NCBI RefSeq assembly: GCF_000330725.2
Contig: NZ_AMZY02000003.1
Coordinates: forward strand, 124,001-188,000
Reading direction: 5' to 3'
DNA length: 64,000 nucleotides
DNA from: Mariniradius saccharolyticus AK6
GTDB taxonomy: Bacteria; Bacteroidota; Bacteroidia; Cytophagales; Cyclobacteriaceae
The translations under genes were made by a program, and so were the position numbers. The notes under the pieces were generated by a model. The model was not told the DNA's origin, ran no database searches, and saw only the letters and a list, made by a program, of their open reading frames with translations. Positions 1-9,778 of this stretch are shown piece by piece (positions within the stretch are counted from its first letter, which is position 1; each line of letters opens with the position of its first letter).

Positions 1-746
1 GCAAATGCAGGTATCACTGCCACGCCACCGTTACGCAAGGTCTCACGAATTGCCCTTCCCAATTCATCCTCAGGGTGAAGCGTGGGTTGCTTCCGGTCGC
101 CATAGGTGGACTCCATCAGGAGGATATCCGCAAAGGGTATTCTCGCTGGCGGATTGAATATAGGATCTTGGAATCTCCCCAGATCCCCCGAAAAGACAAT
201 CTTTTTTTCCTGGTTTTTGCCTTTGACCTTAATTTTCAATATCGCCGCACCGAGAATATGTCCCGCATTGAAAAAGGTGAACGTGACGCCGTTTACAAGT
301 TGGGTTGGGGTTTCCATCTCCACAGGTTCGAGCAGGTTAAAAACCTTCTCTGCATCTCCGACTGTGTACAATGGTTGCGGCTTTGCATGTCGGGAATAGC
401 CTTTGCGCTGGGCGTATTCGGCTTCTTCCTCCTGTAGCTTGGCGCTGTCCTTGAGCAATATTTTGGTGAGGTCCAAAGTTGGGTAGGTGCAGTAGATCCT
501 TCCTGAAAAACCCTCTTTCACCAATTTTGGCAAATAACCGGTGTGGTCAATATGCGCATGCGTCAAAATAACTGCATGTATCTCAGCGGGATCGATCGGG
601 AATTCATCCCAGTTTCTCAACCTCAGTTCCTTAAGACCCTGGAACAGGCCGCAATCCACAAGGAATTTTTGATGGTCGATTTCCAAAAGATACCTTGAGC
701 CTGTGACGGATTTAGCACCGCCCAAAAATTTAATTTGTACTTGCAT
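1..746 (-). CDS. beta-CASP metallo-beta-lactamase fold hydrolase (C-terminus cut by window start)
   Basis: About 248 N-terminal residues are readable from an ATG at 746; the reading frame runs off the left edge without a stop. The signature HAHIDH (residues 63-68) is the zinc-binding HxHxDH motif of the metallo-beta-lactamase fold. Further downstream are NAGHILGAA and SGDLGR, also typical of the family, and a MESTYGDR stretch typical of the YSH1/CPSF-like beta-CASP group. Such proteins are usually RNA nucleases or related hydrolases in the cytosol. There is no signal peptide. The C-terminal beta-CASP and RMMBL parts lie outside the window, so nuclease activity is inferred. Confidence 0.85.
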   Translation of the reverse strand, partial: MQVQIKFLGGAKSVTGSRYLLEIDHQKFLVDCGLFQGLKELRLRNWDEFPIDPAEIHAVILTHAHIDHTGYLPKLVKEGFSGRIYCTYPTLDLTKILLKDSAKLQEEEAEYAQRKGYSRHAKPQPLYTVGDAEKVFNLLEPVEMETPTQLVNGVTFTFFNAGHILGAAILKIKVKGKNQEKKIVFSGDLGRFQDPIFNPPARIPFADILLMESTYGDRKQPTLHPEDELGRAIRETLRNGGVAVIPAF

Positions 747-805
747 TGGTTTTTGGGTTATATGCTAAAGATAGGGCATATCCGAAACGATTCCTTGCCG
801 CACAC

Positions 806-836
806 AAAAAAAGCAGGACGCTTCTATGCGCCCTGC
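806..836 (-). terminator. Rho-independent terminator of the padR-pspC unit
   Basis: The 9-bp arms at 813-821 and 828-836 pair around a 6-nt loop with one G-U wobble. On the minus strand they are followed by seven T residues. It sits about 120 nt past the stop of the PspC-domain gene and before the metallo-hydrolase start. Confidence 0.8.
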
Positions 837-953
837 TTGGTGGTTAGTGGTTGCTGTGTTTAAGTTATTTGGTAATCAATTGGTTCTACTTTCAGTACCT
901 ATCGGAACTGATTGTCAGGGGGCTTCTTGTTGGACATTGTCGCGACCCAAAGT

Positions 954-2867
954 TTACTTTTTCATGAAGTAGGAATCGGCAAACTTGGCTCTGGAAATGC
1001 TATCAGCTTCTGTTTTCTTGTTGGCGTCGTTGCAGGTAAGGCAGAGCATCCCATTTTCGTTGAAAACCCAGTGGTTTCTTGAGCTCACGTCCCGAGTCTT
1101 GTAGCCATTTTTATGGATTGTGTTTTCGAGGATTGGCAAGATGGACTTGTCCATTACAAAGGGTTTGTCAAAAGGAATCTCCAGTACCAATTCCAATTCT
1201 TGTACCCTGAATTTGTCGAGCGAACCGAGGTTGATCGAGCGGTTAAGAGTCAGTACTGAATCCGTGATCGTGTAGTCATATTGGATGGATTCGGCGGATT
1301 GCATCGCATCAGTGCGTGATTTTCCTCTTGCCTTGAAGTCCTGTACCAAAATCGGAAGCGGATTGTCCGTTCCTTCCAATTGCAGGCTTACTTCATCATA
1401 CAGACCATCGATATCATTGTTCGAAACTGATTTCAATACCAAGGTGCCTGCCCCGATTTCCAAGGTTTTTTCCACTGTATGTGTGCCTTCGGTTTTGAAG
1501 TTGTTTACAGCTCTCGGGATTTGTACTGCGCAAATCGCGATACTCAGCAGCCAAAGCCCCAGGGCGACAAGTCCAAACCGCGAATCGATGATGCTGCGCT
1601 TGACGAGGACTGAGATTCCCAACAAGAGTATGATGATCCCAGGAATGAAGATGGCAACAGTCACTGCAATTGCCAGCCATAATGGTATGATTTCATTGAT
1701 CCAGGCGGCAGGAATGTCATTGATGATGAAGGGCGCATCTCCACCCACCGGAACGATCCCAAGATACACGCCCAGCAATGCCAATGGAGCAATCGTAATC
1801 GATACGCCGATCAAGAAAATGATTAATCCAAAGAAAACGCGGATCACGGACAGCAGGAACTTGCCCAAGGGTCCCAAAGCCTCTCCGAGCGCATTGATCA
1901 CCTTGCCGAGGAACCTGAATGGTGCCAAAAGGATTTTTCTGCCCTGGCTTTCCTCTCTGGGAGGGAGTGGGTTGAGGTTTTCTTTGATGGTTGTTTCGAT
2001 ATTGTCCAGCGTAATGGCGCCACCTTTCATCTCGATTCGCTCGGTAATGGATTTGGCGACAGGCGTGATGATCCAGAGAATTATGTAAATGACCAATCCA
2101 GCGCCACCGGCAAACAATAGACCGATGAACAAGAGACGCATCCAGATCACCTCAATGCCGAAATACGCAGCCAAACCGCTTGCAACACCGCCTAGGGTCT
2201 TGTCATCGGGGTTTCTATAGAGCTTCTTGATGTTTTTGTCCTCGGGCTCGTCGTAGGACACAGGCAGAATGATCCACATGACGATATAGGCTATAATGGC
2301 CCAAATCCCTAGGGAGAGGCTGAAGTCAAAGTTCCATGGAAGGAAATCCCATCCGGGCTTTCCGAGTCTCAAATTGCCACTGAAGAGCAGCAGGATGGCA
2401 ATCAACCTGGTCCATAGCGGGTCTATCGAGAAGTAGTTGGCCAAGCCAGCACAAACGCCACCAAGGATCTTTCTGCTTTCCAGACGGGTCAGTTTCTTGT
2501 AGCCCTTGATATCCTGGTGTGGCGTGATGTGTTTGTAATAATCCTGCTCTTGCGCACTTTCTTCTTTGACTTTTTCTTTTTCCTCCTCTTGCATGTCCTC
2601 CTCCAAAGCCTTGAAATCTGCAATGGTACCCATCTTTTCGATTAGGCTGTTGACATTGTCGGCAGTGATGACCTGTTTGTTGTTTTTGAGGTTGCTCAGG
2701 AAGATCTCAGCGATACGGTTTTCGATATCGGAGATGATTTCCTGGTTGTCCTGGTAATGCGAGAAATGCTTGCTGATCGCCTCCAGGTACTTCTTGAGTG
2801 TCGCGTAGCCGTCCTCTTCAATGTGAAAAAGGATGCCGCTGATGTTGATGCTTATTGTCTTTTTCAT
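954..2867 (-). CDS. PspC domain-containing membrane protein
   Basis: This is a 637-residue protein. The first ~100 residues form a soluble domain seen in Bacteroidota PspC proteins. Two PspC domains follow, recognisable by LGGVCAGLANYF (near residue 135) and LGGVASGLAAYF (near 225), each with a hydrophobic segment. More transmembrane helices lie at about 320-460, and the last ~170 residues are a beta-rich, probably extracytoplasmic domain. PspC-type proteins sense or respond to envelope stress at the inner membrane. The gene follows a PadR regulator with only a 3-nt gap, so the two are almost certainly co-transcribed and PadR probably controls the unit. Confidence 0.85.
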   Translation of the reverse strand: MKKTISINISGILFHIEEDGYATLKKYLEAISKHFSHYQDNQEIISDIENRIAEIFLSNLKNNKQVITADNVNSLIEKMGTIADFKALEEDMQEEEKEKVKEESAQEQDYYKHITPHQDIKGYKKLTRLESRKILGGVCAGLANYFSIDPLWTRLIAILLLFSGNLRLGKPGWDFLPWNFDFSLSLGIWAIIAYIVMWIILPVSYDEPEDKNIKKLYRNPDDKTLGGVASGLAAYFGIEVIWMRLLFIGLLFAGGAGLVIYIILWIITPVAKSITERIEMKGGAITLDNIETTIKENLNPLPPREESQGRKILLAPFRFLGKVINALGEALGPLGKFLLSVIRVFFGLIIFLIGVSITIAPLALLGVYLGIVPVGGDAPFIINDIPAAWINEIIPLWLAIAVTVAIFIPGIIILLLGISVLVKRSIIDSRFGLVALGLWLLSIAICAVQIPRAVNNFKTEGTHTVEKTLEIGAGTLVLKSVSNNDIDGLYDEVSLQLEGTDNPLPILVQDFKARGKSRTDAMQSAESIQYDYTITDSVLTLNRSINLGSLDKFRVQELELVLEIPFDKPFVMDKSILPILENTIHKNGYKTRDVSSRNHWVFNENGMLCLTCNDANKKTEADSISRAKFADSYFMKK

Positions 2868-2870
2868 GGC

Positions 2871-3200
2871 TTATTTCTTAGAGGTGATCATGTGGGTGGA
2901 TTTGACGAGGGAATCCCAGGTTTCGTCCAAGGTTTCAAGAAAAGCTTTGCCTTCGTCCGTGATCGAGTAGTACTTGCGCGGAGGCCCTGATTCGGACTCG
3001 ACCCATTTGTAGGAGACCAAGGAGGCGTTTTTGAGCCGGTTGAGGAGCGGGTACAGCGTACCTTCCACCACGATCATTTTGGCTTCGGTGAGCTCTTCGA
3101 TCATGTCGGAAGCATATACTTCCCCGCGGGCGATGATGTGCAGGATGCAGAATTCCAGCAAACCTTTGCGCATCTGGACCTGGGTGTTTGAAGCATTCAT
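2871..3200 (-). CDS. PadR family transcriptional regulator
   Basis: This 109-residue protein is a short PadR-type winged-helix repressor. It starts with QMRKGLLEFCIL, continues with ASDMIEEL and the wing sequence GTLYPLLNRL, and has the PRKYYSITDEGK stretch typical of the family. The C-terminal helix for dimerisation is short, as in subfamily s2. PadR proteins usually repress their own operon and a neighbouring membrane protein gene. Here the downstream partner is the PspC protein. A 23-bp imperfect palindrome 77 nt upstream of the start is a candidate operator. Confidence 0.92.
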   Translation of the reverse strand: MNASNTQVQMRKGLLEFCILHIIARGEVYASDMIEELTEAKMIVVEGTLYPLLNRLKNASLVSYKWVESESGPPRKYYSITDEGKAFLETLDETWDSLVKSTHMITSKK

Positions 3201-3589
3201 GGGGTATAAGTGGTTTAGTTCATAAAAGGGCAGATCGGATAGGTATCCGGTACGCTCTGCAGCCTATCCTAGCAAAACTGTACCAAAGTTTTGGACAGTA
3301 CCTTGTATTGCAAGCTTCAAGGTTATTAAAAGTGAAAAAAAATTTTCCCGAAATTAAAAAAAGTTTGTTTTTGATAAATGGAGCGGGATTTTCGGCTTTT
3401 TCATCCCAAGGGATTTTTTTTGGGGTTGACTTGCAAAATGCCTTCTTCCAAAATCGGCTGTGGTGGGAGTGGACATTTTTATGTACGAATGCGTACAGCG
3501 GAACGCATTTTGAACGGCTTTCAATTTTGGTAAATTAGCTTTATACTTAAGGAAATATTTTTACTTTGCATCGGTTTTTACTCTCATCA
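3201..3589. other. divergent intergenic region between padR and the PorV-like gene
   Basis: No coding sequence is convincing here. It holds the candidate PadR operator at 3277-3299 and an inverted repeat with perfect 7-bp arms (3237-3243 and 3263-3269), which would fold in the padR leader. A T-rich stretch before the PorV-like gene follows. Promoters of both divergent units must lie here, but no exact Bacteroidota TAnnTTTG box was found. Confidence 0.6.
3277..3299. promoter_or_regulatory. 23-bp imperfect palindrome, candidate PadR operator
   Basis: The half-sites ACTGT and ACAGT flank CCAAA/TTTGG-like inner sequence; 9 of 11 base pairs around a single central base are symmetrical. It lies 77 nt upstream of padR. 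Autoregulation through an upstream dyad is usual for PadR proteins, but binding is inferred from position and symmetry only. Confidence 0.45.
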
Positions 3590-4705
3590 ATGGTGATAAT
3601 CAGGTGGATGATTGGAATCTTATTGGTTTTCGGCCTGACCAAGCAGCTTAACGCCCAAACGATAGCTCCCAAATATTCCAATGAATTTATGAACATAGGC
3701 ATTGGCGCCCGTGCCCTCGGCATGGGTGGCGCCCAGGTATCCTCTGTCCGGGATGTCACGGCTGCCTATTGGAATCCCGCGGGCTTGATTGGCATCAAGC
3801 ATCAGCACGAGTTTGCCATGATGCATGCGGAGTATTTTGCGGGGATTGCCAAGTTTGACTACCTCGGCTACAGCACCAGTCTCGACATGGACAATCAGAT
3901 TGGGGTTTCCCTCATTCGGTTTGGCGTGGATGATATTCCCGATACCCGCTTCCTGTATGATGCCAATGGCGCGTTGAATTATAACAACATACAGTTTTTC
4001 AATGCGGCCGACTATGCGCTGATGTTGACCTATGCCCATGACGTAAGCGATGCGTTCAAGCTTGGTGTCAACGCCAAAATCATCCACCGCAATGTGGGTA
4101 AATTTGCGCAGGCTTGGGGTTTTGGCTTGGATGTCGGTGGGATTTACTTGATGGAAAGATGGCGTTTTGGCGTAATGCTGCGGGACGTGACAAGTACCTT
4201 TAATGCATGGTTTCACAATGCCGAATTGGTACGTGATATCTATGCCCAGACGAATAACGTGATTCCGGTCAATTCGATTGAACTGACTTTGCCAAGGGCC
4301 ATCCTGAGCGCGACACGTGACGTGGACATCAACGACGAGATCAGTGTGCAGGGCGTCCTTGACTTGGAAGTGACCTTTGATGGTCGGAGAAATACGGCCA
4401 TTAGGACGGGATTGGCCAGCTTCGAGCCAAGGTTGGGATTGGAAGGTAGTTTCCGGAAAATGGCTTTCCTACGATTGGGCGGCAGCCATATCCAGCGCAT
4501 CAAGGATTTTGACGGAACATTTTATACGGCTTGGAAGCCCAGTTTTGGTGTTGGGGTTTTTCTGAACAATAAGTTTCAGATTGACTATGCACTGTCGGAT
4601 ATTGGAGGGATTTCCCAGACGCCCTATTCCCATGTGTTTAGCGTGAAGGTGAGTTTGAAAGAGTATGAAAAGAAATTTAGGATCAACAAAGGATGGGACA
4701 ATTGA
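3590..4705 (+). CDS. PorV/PorQ family outer-membrane protein (T9SS-associated)
   Basis: About 371 residues from the ATG at 3590. A TTG at 3566 would add eight residues, but the ATG places a clean signal peptide ending LNAQ at the N-terminus. The motif GARALGMGGAQV followed by AAYWNPAGL is the hallmark of the PorV/PorQ (FadL-like) beta-barrel family. PorV proteins shuttle T9SS cargo to the PorU sortase at the outer membrane. The gene overlaps the downstream PorU2-like sortase by 13 bp, so the two are translationally coupled and probably act together. Whether it is a true PorV or a PorU2-dedicated paralogue cannot be settled by eye. Confidence 0.85.
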   Translation: MVIIRWMIGILLVFGLTKQLNAQTIAPKYSNEFMNIGIGARALGMGGAQVSSVRDVTAAYWNPAGLIGIKHQHEFAMMHAEYFAGIAKFDYLGYSTSLDMDNQIGVSLIRFGVDDIPDTRFLYDANGALNYNNIQFFNAADYALMLTYAHDVSDAFKLGVNAKIIHRNVGKFAQAWGFGLDVGGIYLMERWRFGVMLRDVTSTFNAWFHNAELVRDIYAQTNNVIPVNSIELTLPRAILSATRDVDINDEISVQGVLDLEVTFDGRRNTAIRTGLASFEPRLGLEGSFRKMAFLRLGGSHIQRIKDFDGTFYTAWKPSFGVGVFLNNKFQIDYALSDIGGISQTPYSHVFSVKVSLKEYEKKFRINKGWDN

Positions 4706-7700
4706 AGCCGAATAGTCTGTTTTTGGCCTTGGTATTTGTCTTGGCCTTTTCTCTCAAATCCTCTGCCCAGGCGGATTGGATCGACTACAATGGTACTTAT
4801 TATAAAATACCGACCCACACGGACGGGATATATCGATTGAGTTTTGCGAGCCTTTCTGCAGCTGGGATCAATCCCAATGTGATTGATCCGCGGGAAATTC
4901 GGATGTACCACAGGGGCAAGGAAGTCGCCATCCACATCCAAGGTGAGAATGATGGAAAATTTGATACCCAGGATTTCATAGACTTTTTCGGCAGGAAAAA
5001 TGACGGCGCGCTCGATGCCAAGCTGTACAAAGATCCCAGCCATGTTGGCAACACAGCCTACAACCTGCACAACGATTCAACCGCATTTTTTCTGACGATT
5101 ACACCGGGCATCAATGGCAAACGAATGGCGCAGCGGCAAGCCGCAGATCCCGCCGCCCAACTTGCCACATCTTACAACGATATCATCCAAAACGTTTATT
5201 TTGAGAATTTTCATTTTGGGATATTGTATACACCAGGTGTCAGACTTTCGGATTTAGAGGAAGGCGAAGGCTGGACCAGCAGCCAAATCGGAAAGACGAA
5301 CCCCCGCAATTTTGTATTGACGGACCTGGGGCAAATTCCCGCCGCCGGTGACGGAATCTTGGAAATCGGCCTGACAGGTAGGTCTGAAACCCCGCACGTG
5401 GTAACCATCAGCGTGGGGCCTAACAGTACGGTCTTGCGTCCCGTGGGGACTTTCAACTTCAACATGATGCAGGCAGTGCATCAGAAAATTCCTGTGTTGT
5501 CCTCCGATTTCAACCCACAGGGACAAATTACGATCCAGGTACGGACAGCGGGCCCAGCACCCACGGATAACGTTTCTGTACCCTATATCCGATTGACTTA
5601 TCCGAAACTTGTGACCAATGGGGATTTCAGTGGGCAATATTTTATCTCCCAAGCTGGCACCGCGCGGGTTCAAATCAACAACGCATTTTCAAATTACCGG
5701 GCTTTGGAGGTAAGTGATCCAGCAAACCCTGCTGTGGTTCCAGTCTCCAAAAGCGGAAACCAAATCAGCTTTGCATCAGGTATCGAAGATTCCCCAAGCA
5801 AAATCTGGGTTGAAAATGAACTGGATATCAAAGTCGTACCGAACATGCAAAGGGTGCGCTTCAGGGACCTCATGGCGAGGAAGGCCGATTTTATTGTGAT
5901 CAGCAACAGGTTTCTCAGGCGGCCTGCCGGTAGCTACGCCGACCCGGTCGCGGCATATGCAGCCCACCGTGCCTCTCCGCAAGGTGGTGGATATGATACC
6001 TTGGTGGTCAATGTGGACGAGCTTTACAATCAGTTTTCTTACGGTGAAAAGACTCCTTTGGCGATCTATGAGTTCCTCAAAGCCTATTATCCGATCCATA
6101 AGCCTGAGTTTTTGTTTCTGATCGGCCGGGCGACAGGTATCTTTTCCACCGCCCGTGCAAACAACATCAATTACTTCTACCGACAAAACCCCGCGATATT
6201 TTCCTTTCAGGATATGGTGCCGCCTGCGGGATACCCCTATGCGGACCATAATTATGGTATTGGACTTGACCCGGAGAATCCCCTACTTTCCGCCATTGCC
6301 ATTGGTAGGATTCCTGCGAGGACACCAAATCACGTCGCGGCTTATCTAAACAAGGTCAAGGAAAAAGATGCCTTGGGCGTCAAGGAAGATTGGCAAAAGG
6401 AGATCGTCCACCTTGCGGGAGGCTTGTCGTCCTTTGAGCTTTCGCGCTATTTCAATTTCCTCAATGGATTCAAAAACATTGCCGAGGGGCCTTACTTAGG
6501 CGGAAATGTGACGACTTACCGCAAACGCTCCAATGCGACGATCGAGTTGATCGACATTTCCAAAGAGGTCAACGATGGCTTGGGTCTGGTGACGTTTTTT
6601 GGACATGCGGCGCCTTCCATCATCGACATCGAGATCGGATTTGCCTCGGATCCGACGATGGGCTACCAAAACAAGGGCAAATACCCCATGCTTTTCCTCA
6701 ACGGCTGCGATGCGGGCAACTCATTTGGCAACGCATACACTTTTGGGGAGGACTGGATTTTGACACCAGACAAGGGAGCAAGTAACTTCTTTGCCCATGC
6801 CAATACAGGCGTAGACGTGTATTTGAGAAGGTATACAGAGTCTTTCTATACCAAGGCATTTGCGGATTCTTCGATGATCTACCAGCCGGTGGGATTGATC
6901 AGGAAGGAAGCGGAAAGGTGGTTTTACTTTCGATACGGAAGCTCCATTATCAATCGCTCCCATGCTGAGCAATTGGTCATGTTGGGTGACCCGGCGGTGA
7001 AACTCTTTCCGGCAAACAAGGCTGACTATGCCTTGAAAGAGGATGACGTGCTATTGGGCGCTTTCGATGGGCAAGCGTTCAACGCTTTGGCGGATTCCCT
7101 GAAGCTTTCTTTTGTCGTCAGAAACATTGGGCGTGTGGACGAGGATTCTGTGGAATACAAGATTACCCGCAGGCTTCCAGACGGTTCCGTTACTAACTAT
7201 CCGAGCGTGAAAATTCCAGCCATTTTCCGAAGGGATACCATAGATTTTGCAGTGCCAAACACGGGCGTATCCGCTTTCGGCGACAACACCTTTACCTTAG
7301 AGATCAACCCGGGAAAATCAATTCCCGAGATGACCTATTTCAACAATGCGATTACGGTGACCAAGTTTGTCCCACTGAGTGGGACGATCCACTTGATCCC
7401 GGAGAATTTTGGTATTGTGAACCAAGCCAACCTGAACCTCGTCGCCCAAATTCCCGGCAAGTCCGTGGAGCCAAGGACCGTTGTCATCCAACTCGATACC
7501 GCAGCCAATTTCAGTTCTCCGATCCGTCGCGAAGTACGCATCACCAGTGCCAATTTGATTTCTTGGCCCCTGAATCTATTCGAGAATATTGCCCAAAAGG
7601 ACTCTATGACTTTCTATTGGAGGTCAAGGTTCCTCGAGCTAAAGGAAGGCGAAAGCGATCAATGGACACGGGGAAGCTTTTCCTTTATCCAAAACGGCCC

Positions 7701-9735
7701 ATCAGGCTGGACACAAAGGGAAATCCCGCAATTGGAAGGAAGCCAGTTGAACAACATAGAAGTAGATCCACTCAAGCGCCAATGGAAATACACAGATAAG
7801 AAGCTCAATGTCGAGGTGTTCACTTTTGGCAACCAAACCGACAGCCTTACTTTCCGCAACACGCAATTCTACTTGGAAGGCGTTCCCTATATTATCGACA
7901 ATGTCAACAATGCCAATTCAAGATTATGCCCAGATGGCTCCTTGGGTTTGGTGGCATTTGACCAGAAGTCGCTGACACCTTATCTCGTGATACCGCCGGA
8001 GGGTTTTGACATCCTTGATGGGCGTACCTGCGGTCGGGTACCACAAGTCATCCAAAGCATTCGGAATGCTTGGATTACGGGGCCCGGACAAAGAATTCTC
8101 CTGGACTACATCGATGGGCTCAAAGAAGGGGATTTTGTGGTGATTTTCACCGTCGGTGGCGTTACGTTTGATCAGTGGCCGGATGCTGCGATTGAAAAAA
8201 TGAAACTGGTCGGCGCCAATGAAGCTGTACTCCGCAATCTTCAAAACGGGGATCCCTACATCCTTTTTGGTCAAAAAGGGATGCGCCCTGGAGAGGGTGT
8301 TGAGATAGTAGCCAAGCAGGATTTGGAGATCGAAACCAATGCGCAGATACTGGAATTCCAAACCCAATTGACCGGGTACATTTCATCAGGTTCCATTCTC
8401 ACTCCAAGAATCGGCCCTGCCTCCGAGTGGAAGCGTTTCTTCAATCAGGTCAATCCACGGGATTGGTTTGACGAAGGCTTGGCTTATTTTGACGTAATCG
8501 GTGTGAGGACCACGGGTGAAGAGCAGGTACTTTTTGCCAATGTACAAGAAGGGGAGGTAGACTTGGCAACCGTGAATCCGAACCTGTTCCCTTATCTGCG
8601 CTTGCGATATGCGATGGAGGATGAAAATTCCACAGCACCATCTGTTTTGGACAAATGGCAGGTGAACTATACCGGGGTACCAGAAGGCGTTTTGGTATTC
8701 AAAGGAACAGAAGACCGGGTGAATCTACCGGAGGGCAAAGGATATACGCTACCGTTTGAGTTTATCAATATATCAACATTTGACTTTGCGGATTCATTGG
8801 TGGTCGAGTGGGAGTTTTTCAACACGACGACCAAAAAACTCGAGAAATTCAACAAGAAAATCCCTGCGGTCAAAGCGGGTGAAAGCCACGCCTTCAGCAT
8901 TGATTTCAATTCTGTGGGCAAGGGCGGCGAGAATAGGGTAGGTATTGTTGTGAATCCACAGATTCAGTTGGAACAGACTTTCCGTAACAACCTGATTGAT
9001 TTGGGGCATTATTTCGTCGTGGTGCCCGACCGCAATTCGGCGCTACTCGATGTGAATTTTGATGGTGTATACATCATGGATGGGGATATCGTTTCTCCAA
9101 CCGTTTTGATTACGTCGATGTTGAAAAACGACAAATCATTCTTGTTGAAAAAGGATACACTCGGCATCGAAATGTTCATCAAAAAGCCCTGCGAAGGCTG
9201 CGGTTTTCAAAAGGTGAACTTCTCCTCGCCATTGGTGACTTGGTCTGCGGCCACCGAAAGTAGCAGCTTCAAGGTCGAATTTCGGCCTGGTCCACTCGAT
9301 GACGGTATTTATACCTTACGCATCGTGACGGATAACCTGGGTATGGACAAGCCTTATGAGGTGAATTTTGAAGTCATCAACGAGGCAAGTATTTCCAATT
9401 TTTACCCTTATCCCAATCCATTCAGCAGCAGCGTGCGCTTTGTGTTTACGGTGACGGGTTCGGAAGTCCCGGATCAGATCAAGATCCAAATCATGACCGT
9501 CTCGGGGAGGGTTGTAAGGGAAATCCTTCAGGACGAGCTGGGTCCAATTCGGATTGGGAACAATATTTCCGAGTATGCTTGGGATGGACGGGATGAGTTT
9601 GGCGATCAATTGGCCAACGGTGTCTACATCTACCGCGTACTCGTACGCAAAAATGGCCAATTTGTCGAATTGCGTGGAACCGCAGGCGACAAGGCCTTCA
9701 AGCAGGGGTATGGGAAAATGTATTTATTGAGGTAG
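4693..9735 (+). CDS. porU2: putative T9SS sortase PorU2 (peptidase family C25)
   Basis: This 1680-residue secreted protein has a signal peptide ending SSAQA. A gingipain-like C25 domain occupies roughly residues 400-790. Its catalytic dyad is visible as His638 in FFGHAAPS and Cys672 in LNGCDAGNSFG. Beta-rich CARDB/Ig-like segments follow. The C-terminus carries YPYPNPFSSSVRF, a FlgD-like Ig fold ending ANGVYIYRV. PorU proteins cleave the C-terminal signal of T9SS cargo and attach it to the cell surface. The length well beyond ordinary PorU (about 1100-1300 residues) and the PorV-like partner directly upstream point to the PorU2 branch, whose role is less well defined. Confidence 0.8.
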   Translation: MGQLKPNSLFLALVFVLAFSLKSSAQADWIDYNGTYYKIPTHTDGIYRLSFASLSAAGINPNVIDPREIRMYHRGKEVAIHIQGENDGKFDTQDFIDFFGRKNDGALDAKLYKDPSHVGNTAYNLHNDSTAFFLTITPGINGKRMAQRQAADPAAQLATSYNDIIQNVYFENFHFGILYTPGVRLSDLEEGEGWTSSQIGKTNPRNFVLTDLGQIPAAGDGILEIGLTGRSETPHVVTISVGPNSTVLRPVGTFNFNMMQAVHQKIPVLSSDFNPQGQITIQVRTAGPAPTDNVSVPYIRLTYPKLVTNGDFSGQYFISQAGTARVQINNAFSNYRALEVSDPANPAVVPVSKSGNQISFASGIEDSPSKIWVENELDIKVVPNMQRVRFRDLMARKADFIVISNRFLRRPAGSYADPVAAYAAHRASPQGGGYDTLVVNVDELYNQFSYGEKTPLAIYEFLKAYYPIHKPEFLFLIGRATGIFSTARANNINYFYRQNPAIFSFQDMVPPAGYPYADHNYGIGLDPENPLLSAIAIGRIPARTPNHVAAYLNKVKEKDALGVKEDWQKEIVHLAGGLSSFELSRYFNFLNGFKNIAEGPYLGGNVTTYRKRSNATIELIDISKEVNDGLGLVTFFGHAAPSIIDIEIGFASDPTMGYQNKGKYPMLFLNGCDAGNSFGNAYTFGEDWILTPDKGASNFFAHANTGVDVYLRRYTESFYTKAFADSSMIYQPVGLIRKEAERWFYFRYGSSIINRSHAEQLVMLGDPAVKLFPANKADYALKEDDVLLGAFDGQAFNALADSLKLSFVVRNIGRVDEDSVEYKITRRLPDGSVTNYPSVKIPAIFRRDTIDFAVPNTGVSAFGDNTFTLEINPGKSIPEMTYFNNAITVTKFVPLSGTIHLIPENFGIVNQANLNLVAQIPGKSVEPRTVVIQLDTAANFSSPIRREVRITSANLISWPLNLFENIAQKDSMTFYWRSRFLELKEGESDQWTRGSFSFIQNGPSGWTQREIPQLEGSQLNNIEVDPLKRQWKYTDKKLNVEVFTFGNQTDSLTFRNTQFYLEGVPYIIDNVNNANSRLCPDGSLGLVAFDQKSLTPYLVIPPEGFDILDGRTCGRVPQVIQSIRNAWITGPGQRILLDYIDGLKEGDFVVIFTVGGVTFDQWPDAAIEKMKLVGANEAVLRNLQNGDPYILFGQKGMRPGEGVEIVAKQDLEIETNAQILEFQTQLTGYISSGSILTPRIGPASEWKRFFNQVNPRDWFDEGLAYFDVIGVRTTGEEQVLFANVQEGEVDLATVNPNLFPYLRLRYAMEDENSTAPSVLDKWQVNYTGVPEGVLVFKGTEDRVNLPEGKGYTLPFEFINISTFDFADSLVVEWEFFNTTTKKLEKFNKKIPAVKAGESHAFSIDFNSVGKGGENRVGIVVNPQIQLEQTFRNNLIDLGHYFVVVPDRNSALLDVNFDGVYIMDGDIVSPTVLITSMLKNDKSFLLKKDTLGIEMFIKKPCEGCGFQKVNFSSPLVTWSAATESSSFKVEFRPGPLDDGIYTLRIVTDNLGMDKPYEVNFEVINEASISNFYPYPNPFSSSVRFVFTVTGSEVPDQIKIQIMTVSGRVVREILQDELGPIRIGNNISEYAWDGRDEFGDQLANGVYIYRVLVRKNGQFVELRGTAGDKAFKQGYGKMYLLR

Positions 9736-9741
9736 GATCAG

Positions 9742-9772
9742 TTTCGTTCCGCTTTCTTGCTACTGAACGAAA
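9742..9772. terminator. inverted repeat between convergent genes, probable terminator
   Basis: Perfect 8-bp arms, TTTCGTTC at 9742-9749 and GAACGAAA at 9765-9772, flank a 15-nt loop. A T-rich run (ATTTTCTC) follows on the plus strand. It separates the convergent PorU2 and scoB genes. Confidence 0.45.
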
Positions 9773-9778
9773 ATTTTC

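Noticed and set aside
75-437. 120-residue plus-strand frame at the left edge
   Set aside because: It is antisense to the metallo-hydrolase, whose HxHxDH motif and frame are clear.
1285-2088. 267-residue plus-strand open frame
   Set aside because: It lies entirely antisense to the PspC protein gene, which has clear domains.
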